In this document: positions 7,151-13,483 of the stretch, piece by piece
How the letters are laid out: each line of letters opens with the position of its first letter
How positions within the stretch are numbered: the stretch's first letter is position 1
Assembly: GCA_965371445.1 (NCBI GenBank)
Contig: CBDUYN010000202.1
Coordinates: 1-18,005 of the forward strand
DNA length: 18,005 bases
Direction: 5' to 3'
From: DASWIG01 sp965371445
GTDB lineage: Bacteria; Acidobacteriota; Thermoanaerobaculia; Multivoradales; J023
Notes under the pieces: model-generated
Database searches by the model: none
Seen by the model: only the letters and a program-made list of their open reading frames with translations
What the model was told of the DNA's origin: nothing
Position numbers and translations under genes: made by a program

Positions 7151-7398
7151 GACAAGACGCGACTCTAAGCCAAGCCACGGGGCGAGGCAAGCCAAGCCAA
7201 GGGCGAAAGCTACGTAATCTATCTACGATGGAGCTTGGCTTTCGCCCGCCGGGTGCGTTAGCATTCGGGGTTTGATTCCGGCGTGTCGAAGTGAAGCGCG
7301 CCCGACTTCCCGGGAAGGATCCGACTTGACCCACTCCACCCCCGACCCCGCGGACCGTTTCGGTTCTCGAGGCTAGGTGTCGCCTCGCGAGCAGTGAC
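7151..7398. other. Divergent intergenic region with dyad
   Basis: This 248-bp region separates ctaA (minus) from the DUF4388 gene (plus). It holds a CCAAG/AAGCC-rich tract (about 7169-7205). Next comes a perfect 10-bp inverted repeat, GGGCGAAAGC (7201-7210) and GCTTTCGCCC (7238-7247), around an AT-richer 27-base centre (TACGTAATCTATCTACGATG). Because both genes are transcribed away from it, the dyad is more likely an operator or repeat than a terminator. I see no convincing promoter pair. Confidence 0.5.
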
Positions 7399-9000
7399 AT
7401 GAGCATCAACGGCGTTCTCGAAGACCTGCCGCTCGCCGACGTGCTGCAGTTCATCCACCTGGGACGGCGGACCGGGACGCTCTACATGTGGCAGGGCGAG
7501 GACCGACGCGCCGAGATCGGCTTCCACGACGGACGGATCGTCTCGGCCTGGAAGCCCGACCAGCGCAAGCTCGGCGACCTCCTGGTCTCGGGAGGCGTCC
7601 TCGACCTGCCGGCGCTCGAGACGGCGCTCGTCTTCCAGAAGACCGACGCCAAGGGCAAGTCGATCGGCCAGATCCTGATCGAGCGAAACGCCGTGACCCA
7701 GGCGCAGATCTACGGCGTCATCCAGGAGCAGATCCAGAAGACGGTCTTCGATCTCGTCAACTGGCGCCACGGCTTCTTTCAGTTCGAGGTCGACGAGCTT
7801 CACCCGATGGACGACTTCGGCCTGACGCCGGACGAGTTGCTGGAGAACCTCGACCTCAACACCCAGATGCTGGTGCTCGAGGCGACGCGGCTTTTCGACG
7901 AGCGCCACCGCGACCGGGTGGAGCAGAAGGTCAAGGAGGAAAGCGAGTCCTCGGTCCTCGAGGAGCGCCTCAAGCGGGCAAGGCTTGGAACCGGCGGTGA
8001 AGAGGGGAATCCCGCCGCCGTGGAGGACGGCAACGGCCATACCCGTACCGCCGCCATGGTCCTGACGGCGATTCGCTGCCAGGTGGTGACCAACGACCAG
8101 ACCATGGTGCGCTCGCTCGCCGACGCCCTGCCGGAGGACCGGGCCAGGGTGATCTCCGTGCCGCTGCGCGAGGCCGGGACGCGCCTGCCGGGGGAGTCGA
8201 CCTCGCCGATCGTGATCCTCGACCTGCGCCGCCCGGAGCTCGGCCCGAGCGACGTCGCCACCCTGGCGCGGACGCGGCCGGCGGCGCCGGTGGTGGTGCT
8301 CGTGACGAGCCCCCAGGAGGAGGCTCCGGCCTACGAGGCCGGAGCCCTGGCCGTCGTCATGCCCGGCCGCGGCTCGGTCGTCGACTGCTGCCGCAACTTG
8401 ATCCGGGTCCTGACCCACCCGCAGCCCCGCGGCGCTTTTGTGACCGGGCTCCACAGCGGTTTCATGCGCTTCCGCCAGGTCGTCTTCGACGTCCAGTCGG
8501 GGCTGGCCTCGGCGACCATGGCCTTGAACCTCATGCACGTGATCTCCGACTCGGTGGAGCGGGCGATCCTCTTCCTCGTCCAGGGCGACGAGCTCGTGGC
8601 CGTGGGCGCGTTCGGTTTCTCGAACGACGGCACATCGCTGGCCGAGGCGACCCGGGGCTTTCGCCTTCGTCCGAGCGAGGGAAGCCCTATGCATCGGGTG
8701 GTCGAAGAGTCCGAGCCCCTCATCCTCGACTTCGACGACGCGGCGCTCGCGCCGGATTTCAAGGGCCTCGTGGGACGTCCCGTTTCGGGCCAGGTGGTCC
8801 TCTTCCCGGTGCTCGGTGCCGAGCACACGATCTCGGTCATCTACACCGACAACGGCTCGCTCAGGGAAGAGATCCAGGACATCAACATCCTGGAGCTCGC
8901 GACCTCCCAGGTCGGCATGGCCTTCGAGAACGAGCTCCTGCGCCAGGACGTGGTGATCGACAGCGACGACGTCAACCGGGCTTTTGAAGACACCGGCTGA
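7399..9000 (+). CDS. DUF4388 regulator with degenerate receiver and GAF-like domains
   Basis: A 533-residue cytoplasmic protein. Residues 1-155 match the DUF4388 (PatA N-terminal-like) pattern: MSINGVLEDLPLADVLQFIHLGRRTGTLYM, then GQILIERNAVTQAQI and FDLVNWRHGFFQFE. Residues 226-338 look like a response-regulator receiver: D275 in IVILDLRRP is placed as the phospho-acceptor, but the conserved Lys-Pro is replaced by M321-P322. Residues 366-515 resemble a GAF sensor domain (AILFLVQGDELVAVGAFGF, LFPVLGAEHTISVIYTDN). DUF4388 proteins are linked to gliding, polarity and signalling in Myxococcota and related phyla; the role here is unknown. The start has only a weak ribosome site, but the N-terminus matches the family. 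It converges with the oxidoreductase gene. Confidence 0.85.
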   Translation: MSINGVLEDLPLADVLQFIHLGRRTGTLYMWQGEDRRAEIGFHDGRIVSAWKPDQRKLGDLLVSGGVLDLPALETALVFQKTDAKGKSIGQILIERNAVTQAQIYGVIQEQIQKTVFDLVNWRHGFFQFEVDELHPMDDFGLTPDELLENLDLNTQMLVLEATRLFDERHRDRVEQKVKEESESSVLEERLKRARLGTGGEEGNPAAVEDGNGHTRTAAMVLTAIRCQVVTNDQTMVRSLADALPEDRARVISVPLREAGTRLPGESTSPIVILDLRRPELGPSDVATLARTRPAAPVVVLVTSPQEEAPAYEAGALAVVMPGRGSVVDCCRNLIRVLTHPQPRGAFVTGLHSGFMRFRQVVFDVQSGLASATMALNLMHVISDSVERAILFLVQGDELVAVGAFGFSNDGTSLAEATRGFRLRPSEGSPMHRVVEESEPLILDFDDAALAPDFKGLVGRPVSGQVVLFPVLGAEHTISVIYTDNGSLREEIQDINILELATSQVGMAFENELLRQDVVIDSDDVNRAFEDTG

Positions 9001-9072
9001 TTCCCCCCTGGCCGCGACGTCCGGGTCGGGCGGAGGCAAGGCCCTGTCAGAGGTCTGGCGTGCGGATCCCGG

Positions 9073-10035
9073 TCAAGGCACGAGGACGACGTTGCCTTGT
9101 TTGCCGGCCGCCATCACCGCTAGGTGGGCTTCGGGCGCTTCCGCCAGGGGCAGCTCGCGTCCTACGACGGGGCTCAGCGCTCCGTTCTCCAGGCCGGCGA
9201 CGACGGCCGCGTGGATCGAGCGCAGCTCCGCCGGCGACGCGTTGAAAAGCGCCATACCCCGAATGTCGGCGTCGCGGCCCATCGTGTCGCGCGGATTGAT
9301 CTCCACCGTGCCGCGGCTGCCGATGACCACGACTCGGCCCCGCGGAGCGAGCGCGACCAGGTCACGGCCGAGGTGGACGTTGGCGAGCATCTCGAGGATC
9401 AGGTCGACGCCGCGTCCGCCGGTGAGCTCGACGGCCTCCTCGAGGTGACCCTCCGTGCCGTGGTCGAGGACGTGGTGGGCGCCCTCGGCGGCGACCAGGC
9501 GCTTGCCGGCGTCGCTGCCGGCCGTGCCGAGGACCTGGAGGCCCGCGGCCCTTGCGAGCTGGACGGCGGCAAGCCCCACACCGCCGCTCGCACCGTGGAC
9601 GAGGACCGTCTCGCCCGGCCCCGCGCCGCCGCGCTGGAAGAGCGCGCGGTAAGCGGTGGCGTAGGGCGTGGGCACCGAGGCGCCCTGGGCGAAGCTGACT
9701 CTTTCCGGGAGCGGGAAAACGGAGCCGGCGTCGCACACGGCGAGCTCCGCGTAGGATCCGGTTGCCGTACGGATGCAGTAGACGCGGTCCCCGGGAGCGA
9801 CGGTGTCGACGTCCGGGGCGACCTCGTCGACCACACCGGCCGCGTCGAGCCCCGGCGTCCACGGCAGCTTCGCGGCGTAGCCTTGGACGCCACCCCGGAT
9901 GTAGGTGTCGACCGGATTGACCCCCGCCGCGCCGACCTTGACGAGAACCTGGCCCTCCGACGGGCGCGGCTCTTTCACCTCTTCGAGCTTCAGGACCTCC
10001 GGCCCGCCGTGCTCATGGACTCGGATCGCTCTCAT
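9073..10035 (-). CDS. NADPH:quinone oxidoreductase, zeta-crystallin type
   Basis: A 320-residue member of the zinc-independent medium-chain dehydrogenase/reductase family. The N-terminal catalytic domain (MRAIRVHEHGGPEVL, GVNPVDTYIR, GLDAAGVVDEVAPDV) is followed by a Rossmann domain with the NADPH-binding VLVHGASGGVGLAAVQLARA (about 140-160) and GRVVVIGSRGTVEINPR. No structural or catalytic zinc ligands are visible. Such enzymes reduce quinones or alpha,beta-unsaturated carbonyls in the cytoplasm. ATG 10035 has AAGGAGAAGG just upstream. It stands alone, converging with the DUF4388 gene and diverging from the small-transcript promoter at 10122. Confidence 0.92.
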   Translation of the reverse strand: MRAIRVHEHGGPEVLKLEEVKEPRPSEGQVLVKVGAAGVNPVDTYIRGGVQGYAAKLPWTPGLDAAGVVDEVAPDVDTVAPGDRVYCIRTATGSYAELAVCDAGSVFPLPERVSFAQGASVPTPYATAYRALFQRGGAGPGETVLVHGASGGVGLAAVQLARAAGLQVLGTAGSDAGKRLVAAEGAHHVLDHGTEGHLEEAVELTGGRGVDLILEMLANVHLGRDLVALAPRGRVVVIGSRGTVEINPRDTMGRDADIRGMALFNASPAELRSIHAAVVAGLENGALSPVVGRELPLAEAPEAHLAVMAAGKQGNVVLVP

Positions 10036-10121
10036 CGGCCTTCTCCTTCTTGGTCTCGCCTCACCTTAGCACAAGGAGCCACTCCAAGAACCCGGTGTTT
10101 GAAATTCGTGGAAAATCCCCC

Positions 10122-10150
10122 TTGACAAGCCCAAGAAGACGGCCTACAAT
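10122..10150 (+). promoter_or_regulatory. Near-consensus sigma70-type promoter
   Basis: TTGACA (10122-10127), a 17-bp spacer and TACAAT (10145-10150) make the best promoter in the window, predicting a start near 10157. The transcript would open with a hairpin, CGGTAGCC-AAGA-GGCTGCCG (10161-10180), eight pairs including one G-U. It drives the 10212-10364 ORF or a structured RNA, and by readthrough possibly the tRNA array. Confidence 0.85.
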
Positions 10151-10211
10151 GTCTGACACTCGGTAGCCAAGAGGCTGCCGTAAGAAACGAAGAGGACAGG
10201 AAAGCAAACCC

Positions 10212-10364
10212 ATGTCGACACACTTCCACCCCCGCTCTTTCGAGAAGCCGACGGCCCAGGCCGCCGGACGAGGGATGGGTGTGTCCTTCGCCGCGGGCCG
10301 ACCCATGGTCGGCAATCCGACGACGGCGACAGGTACCAGCCCCAGGGAGGTGCCCGACTTGTAG
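10212..10364 (+). CDS. Putative 50-residue small protein (or structured RNA)
   Basis: An ATG ORF of 50 codons ending in TAG, with AGGA 10 nt upstream. It lies inside a predicted transcript bounded by the strong promoter at 10122 and the terminator at 10395-10424. The product starts MSTHFHPRSFEK and ends GTSPREVPDL; it has no Cys, no membrane segment and no recognised family. Several short stems lie in the same DNA, for example GACACAC near 10217 with GTGTGTC near 10281, and CCGAC/GTCGG near 10300. A non-coding RNA is therefore an equal alternative. I checked for tmRNA, SRP RNA, RNase P and T-box signatures and did not find them. Confidence 0.4.
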   Translation: MSTHFHPRSFEKPTAQAAGRGMGVSFAAGRPMVGNPTTATGTSPREVPDL

Positions 10365-10394
10365 CTGCTTCTCGCGAGCGAGTCCAGCGGTTAT

Positions 10395-10445
10395 AAGCCG
10401 GGTGCCCTGAAGGGTTCCCGGCTTTCGTCGTTTCTGGAATTTTTT
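10395..10445 (+). terminator. Intrinsic terminator after the small transcript
   Basis: AAGCCGGG (10395-10402) pairs with CCCGGCTT (10417-10424), and CCCT/GGG pairs inside the loop. A T-rich stretch follows, ending in six T (10440-10445). The T-tract is about 15 bases from the stem, so termination may be partial. It lies about 80 bp before the first tRNA. Confidence 0.65.
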
Positions 10446-10500
10446 ATCTCCGCGAAAACGGAGGTTGAGCAGGGATTTTGATCCGTGCACAGGGAAAGTC

Positions 10501-10514
10501 TGTCTTTGAAAACT
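10501..10514 (+). promoter_or_regulatory. Possible boxA-like antitermination site
   Basis: TGTCTTTGAAAACT just upstream of the first tRNA resembles boxA sequences of stable-RNA operon leaders (TGCTCTTTAAAA-like). The likeness is by eye only. No separate promoter for the tRNA array is evident in 10446-10526. Confidence 0.3.
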
Positions 10515-10526
10515 GATCGATTTCGT

Positions 10527-10601
10527 TCCTCTGTAGCTTAAAGGTAGAGCGTCCGCCTGTTAAGCGGAAAGGTGAAGGTTCAAGTCCTTCCGGAGGAGCC
10601 A
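10527..10601 (+). tRNA. tRNA-Asn(GTT)
   Basis: Acceptor stem TCCTCTG/CGGAGGA; anticodon stem TCCGC/GCGGA around CTGTTAA (anticodon GTT); T arm GAAGG-TTCAAGT-CCTTC; CCA encoded. It is the first gene of a nine-tRNA array with 7-15 nt spacers. Confidence 0.95.
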
Positions 10602-10612
10602 ACGATTTCCGA

Positions 10613-10688
10613 GCCTCCGTCGTCTAACTGGCAGGATAGCGGTCTTGTAAACCGCTTGGTGTGGGTTCAAATCCTAGCAGCGGCTCCA
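10613..10688 (+). tRNA. tRNA-Thr(TGT), with stem mismatches
   Basis: The anticodon stem GCGGT/ACCGC around CTTGTAA is perfect (anticodon TGT), the D arm is normal, and CCA is encoded. The acceptor stem GCCTCCG/CAGCGGC has mismatches at pairs 4 (T-C) and 6 (C-A), and the T stem GTGGG/CCTAG is unpaired at its outer position. It may still function, but it is the weakest tRNA fold here. Confidence 0.8.
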
Positions 10689-10698
10689 ATGTTTCAGA

Positions 10699-10774
10699 GC
10701 GGGTGAAGTTCATCTGGTAGAACGCCGGCTTGCCATGTCGGTCGTTGCGGGTTCAAGTCCCGTCACCCGCTCCA
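10699..10774 (+). tRNA. tRNA-Gly(GCC)
   Basis: Acceptor stem GCGGGTG/CACCCGC is perfect. The anticodon loop TTGCCAT sits in stem CCGGC/GTCGG with one G-T pair; the anticodon is GCC. CCA is encoded. Confidence 0.95.
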
Positions 10775-10789
10775 ATTCTCAAACTTCGT

Positions 10790-10865
10790 GGGGCCTTGGC
10801 TCATCTGGGAGAGCGCCTGCCTTGCAAGCAGGAGGTGGCGGGTTCGAGTCCCGCAGGCTCCACCA
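10790..10865 (+). tRNA. tRNA-Ala(TGC)
   Basis: Acceptor stem GGGGCCT/AGGCTCC; anticodon stem CTGC/GCAG around a CTTGCAA-type loop, anticodon TGC; T arm GCGGG-TTCGAGT-CCCGC; ends in ACCA. Confidence 0.95.
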
Positions 10866-10875
10866 CCCATTTCGA

Positions 10876-10953
10876 CGGGGCGTAGCTCAGCAGGTCCAGA
10901 GCGGCGGGCTTCCAACCCGCAGGTCGAGGGTTCGATTCCCTTCGCCTCGTCCA
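10876..10953 (+). tRNA. tRNA-Gly(TCC)
   Basis: Acceptor stem CGGGGCG/CGCCTCG with one G-T pair; anticodon stem GCGGG/CCCGC around CTTCCAA, anticodon TCC; T arm GAGGG-TTCGATT-CCCTT; encoded CCA. The first pair is C-G, rather than the G-C usual in tRNA-Gly. Confidence 0.9.
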
Positions 10954-10968
10954 TTTCCGAGTTTCCGC

Positions 10969-11044
10969 TGGGGTGTAGCTCCACGGAGAGAGCAGCGCCC
11001 TTCGAAGGCGCAGGTCGAGGGTTCGACTCCTTCCACCCCAGCCA
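10969..11044 (+). tRNA. tRNA-Arg(TCG)
   Basis: Acceptor stem TGGGGTG/CACCCCA is perfect. Anticodon stem GCGCC/GGCGC surrounds CTTCGAA, anticodon TCG. The T stem has one G-T pair. CCA is encoded. Confidence 0.93.
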
Positions 11045-11053
11045 GTCCTTACC

Positions 11054-11129
11054 GGGTCTCTAGCTCAATCGGCAGAGCAGCGGGCTCTTAACCCGAAGGT
11101 TCGGGGTTCGACTCCCCGGAGGCCCACCA
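11054..11129 (+). tRNA. tRNA-Lys(CTT)
   Basis: Acceptor stem GGGTCTC/GAGGCCC with one T-G pair; loop CTCTTAA, anticodon CTT; the outer anticodon-stem pair is G-A. T arm CGGGG-TTCGACT-CCCCG; ends in ACCA. Confidence 0.93.
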
Positions 11130-11137
11130 ATTTCTGA

Positions 11138-11214
11138 CGCGGCGTAGCTCAACGGTAGAGCGGATGGCTCATAACCATTCACGACGGGGGTTCGACTCCC
11201 CTCCGCCGCAACCA
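11138..11214 (+). tRNA. tRNA-Met(CAT), irregular
   Basis: Loop CTCATAA in stem GATGG/CCATT gives anticodon CAT; the D arm GCTC/GAGC is normal. Read with CGCGGCG/CGCCGCA, the first pair is the C-A mismatch typical of initiators, and the end GCAACCA also matches initiators. However, the anticodon stem lacks the three G-C pairs of an initiator. One extra base lies between the T stem and the acceptor stem. Identity (initiator, elongator, or Ile with lysidine) is unresolved. Confidence 0.8.
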
Positions 11215-11221
11215 ACTCTTG

Positions 11222-11300
<79 letters not shown>

Positions 11301-11303
11301 CGC

Positions 11304-11426
11304 TCAAGAGCCGCCGGCGGCCTGGAGAGCCGCGAGGCGCGCCGGCGGCGTACAACTGGCCGCGGCGAGGAGCGTCAAGAGGCAACTCGCGAGGATCGGA
11401 TCGAGCGAGCGTCGTTTCGTCTGCAT
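11304..11426 (-). CDS. Tiny putative lipoprotein
   Basis: A 40-codon ORF starting at ATG 11426 with GGAG 5 nt upstream, 26 bp after the parC stop. It reads as a lipoprotein signal peptide: basic start MQTKRR, hydrophobic ILASCLLTLLAAASC with the last Cys as possible lipidation site, then only about 15 residues. The stop lies four bases from the tRNA-Pro 3' end, on the opposite strand. It may be the remnant of a longer lipoprotein gene cut where the tRNA array begins. Confidence 0.45.
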   Translation of the reverse strand: MQTKRRSLDPILASCLLTLLAAASCTPPARLAALQAAGGS

Positions 11427-11452
11427 TTCTTCTCCATGGAACTTTTCGTGGC

Positions 11453-13363
11453 CTAGCCTCTGTGGACCTTCACACGCTCCACCGGCCGGTTGGTCAGCCG
11501 CGTGCCCCGGGCCTGCGCGCCACAGAATTCGAGGTGCTCCAGGTTGTACCAATCCTCGCGCTTGCGCTGCCGCTTCATCGGTACGAAGAGCATCTGTACG
11601 AGGTACCCGACCTCGCCAACCCAGAGCTTGTCGACCTTGCCCGCCTTGTCTTTGACGAGCTCGTACTCCTTGTCCTTGATGAAGCCCGTGATGTGGATCT
11701 TCTTTCCCCAGGCGTGTTTGTTTTCGTCACGGTAGAGGTAGGTCAAGACGACGCCCTCGTCCTTGTCGAAGACCTCGATCGCGAGGACACGCTTGCCGAC
11801 GAAGAGCTTCTCCGGCGGGTCGGCGACGCGGTAAGAGCCGTCTTGGAAGACGATCAGGATCTTGTCGTACTCGCTCACCGTCATCTTGTAGCGGGTACCG
11901 CCCTTGACGGCGCTGCCGAAGAATCCCGTCTTGGGATCGAAGGAGAGCTGGACGTTCAGGAGCGCGACCTGGTGCTTTGAGACCTGCTCGAACGCGACGA
12001 TCTCGGTACGGCGGGGATAGACTTTCCCGTATTTCTCGATCAGGCCCTCGAGGTAGGCGATCGTCGTCTTGGTGAGCTGTCGGAGCAACTTGTTGCAGTC
12101 GCGGATCGCCCGGACGATGTCGTCGAGCTCCTGGCGGTACTTGTTGATGTCATAAAGCGAGATGCGATGGATACGAATCCTGAGCAACCGGTCGACGTCT
12201 TCGTCGACCATTTCGCGAATGAAGAATTCCTCGTAGGGGGCCATGCCGTCGAAGACGGCCTGGCGCACGGCCTGCGACGTTTTTGCGGTCTCGATTTTCT
12301 TGTAGACGCGGTTCTCGATGAAGATCTGCTCCAGGGTCAGGAAGTGCTGCTTGTCCTCGAGCTCCATCAGCTCGAGCTCGAGCTCGGCGCGGATCTGTTC
12401 GCGCAGGTACTCGGTGAGCTCTTCTAAGACCTCGGTGACCGTTGGCTCCGCCGGCTGCTCGTCGCGGATCACCACCAGGTTCGACGAGATCGAGACCTCG
12501 CATTGGGTGTAGGCATAGAGCTGCGGCTCGACCTCCTCGGCATAGATGCCACGCGGCAGGTGGACGACGATCTCGACGTCCTCGGCGGTGCGGTCCTCGA
12601 TCGCGGTCACCTTGAGCTTCTGCTTCTGGACCGCGGCCTCGATCGACTGGATCACTCCCTCGGTGGTCGTCGAGTAGGGGATCTCGCGGATGACGAGGGT
12701 CTTTTCGTCTTTCTTCTCGACCCGGGCCCGTACCCGGACGCGGCCCTTGCCGTCCTCGTACTCCTCGGCGTCCATCAACCCGCCCTGGGGAAAGTCGGGG
12801 AAGAGCGCGATGGGCTGACGGCGCAGGAGGTCGATTTGGGCGTGGAGGAGCTCGGTGAAGTTGTGCGGCAGGATCCGTGTCGACATGCCGACGGCGATGC
12901 CCTCGGTGCCGAGCATCAGCACCACGGGGAGCTTCACCGGCAGGGTCACCGGCTCGTCGCGGCGGCCATCGTAGCTCGGCTGATATTCCGTCAGCTTCTT
13001 GTTGAAAAGGGTTTCCCGGGCGAGCGGCGTCAGCCGGCACTCGATGTAGCGCGGCGCCGCCGGCGGGTGACCGGTCAGGATGTTGCCGAAATTCCCCTGG
13101 CGCTCGATGAAATACTCCTTGTTGGCGAGGACCACGAGAGCGTCGCCGATCGAGGCGTCGCCGTGGGGATGGAGCTTCATCGTCTCGCCGATGACGTTGG
13201 CCACCTTGTGGAAGCGGCCGTCGTCCATGGCGAAAAGGGTCGTCAGGAGCCGCCGCTGGACGGGCTTGCAGCCGTCGCGCTGGTCCGGGATGGCCCGGTC
13301 CATGATGACGTAGCTGGCGTATTCGAGGAAGTTCTGCCGCATGAGCGGCTCGATGTAGCTCAT
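11453..13363 (-). CDS. parC: Type IIA topoisomerase subunit A (ParC-type)
   Basis: A 636-residue protein, shorter than typical GyrA (about 800-900) and close to the short ParC form of Bacteroidota-like lineages (FLEYASYVIMDRAIPDQRDG, HKVANVIGETMKLHPHGDASIGDALVV). The catalytic Tyr is Y106 in APRYIECRL. It cuts and rejoins DNA with a ParE/GyrB-type ATPase subunit, which is not in the window. The position equal to GyrA Ser83 is Ala70. The winged-helix, tower and coiled-coil regions are intact (ELELELMELEDKQHFLTLEQI). A reduced C-terminal region replaces the full gyrase-type beta-pinwheel. ATG 13363 has GGAG 6 nt upstream. It lies 120 bp after the MttB-family gene on the same strand. Confidence 0.9.
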   Translation of the reverse strand: MSYIEPLMRQNFLEYASYVIMDRAIPDQRDGCKPVQRRLLTTLFAMDDGRFHKVANVIGETMKLHPHGDASIGDALVVLANKEYFIERQGNFGNILTGHPPAAPRYIECRLTPLARETLFNKKLTEYQPSYDGRRDEPVTLPVKLPVVLMLGTEGIAVGMSTRILPHNFTELLHAQIDLLRRQPIALFPDFPQGGLMDAEEYEDGKGRVRVRARVEKKDEKTLVIREIPYSTTTEGVIQSIEAAVQKQKLKVTAIEDRTAEDVEIVVHLPRGIYAEEVEPQLYAYTQCEVSISSNLVVIRDEQPAEPTVTEVLEELTEYLREQIRAELELELMELEDKQHFLTLEQIFIENRVYKKIETAKTSQAVRQAVFDGMAPYEEFFIREMVDEDVDRLLRIRIHRISLYDINKYRQELDDIVRAIRDCNKLLRQLTKTTIAYLEGLIEKYGKVYPRRTEIVAFEQVSKHQVALLNVQLSFDPKTGFFGSAVKGGTRYKMTVSEYDKILIVFQDGSYRVADPPEKLFVGKRVLAIEVFDKDEGVVLTYLYRDENKHAWGKKIHITGFIKDKEYELVKDKAGKVDKLWVGEVGYLVQMLFVPMKRQRKREDWYNLEHLEFCGAQARGTRLTNRPVERVKVHRG

Positions 13364-13483
13364 CTGCGTCTCCGGCCTGTCGAGGTGGCGCGCCGCCTAC
13401 TGGCCAAGCGCAGGCACGAGGGCTGGTGCACGCCGCCTGGCTCAGGAAGACTACTCGCCGGGCGCCGGGGGTTCAAGCCCGCC

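Noticed and set aside
7258..9039. 593-residue minus-strand ORF
   Set aside because: It is the antisense shadow of the DUF4388 gene, caused by high GC at third codon positions; no domain is visible.
10157..10445. tmRNA, SRP RNA, RNase P RNA or T-box leader
   Set aside because: No tRNA-like ends, no SRP apical motif and no GAGGAAAGUC core. AGGTACC near 10331 only faintly resembles a T-box, and tRNAs rather than amino-acid genes lie downstream.
10365..10484. Readthrough of the TAG ending the 50-codon ORF
   Set aside because: The frame stays open for about 40 codons but runs through the terminator hairpin; this is chance openness.
10735..11091. ORFs across the tRNA array
   Set aside because: They translate tRNA genes; the repeated Ser/Arg/Pro pattern comes from conserved T arms.
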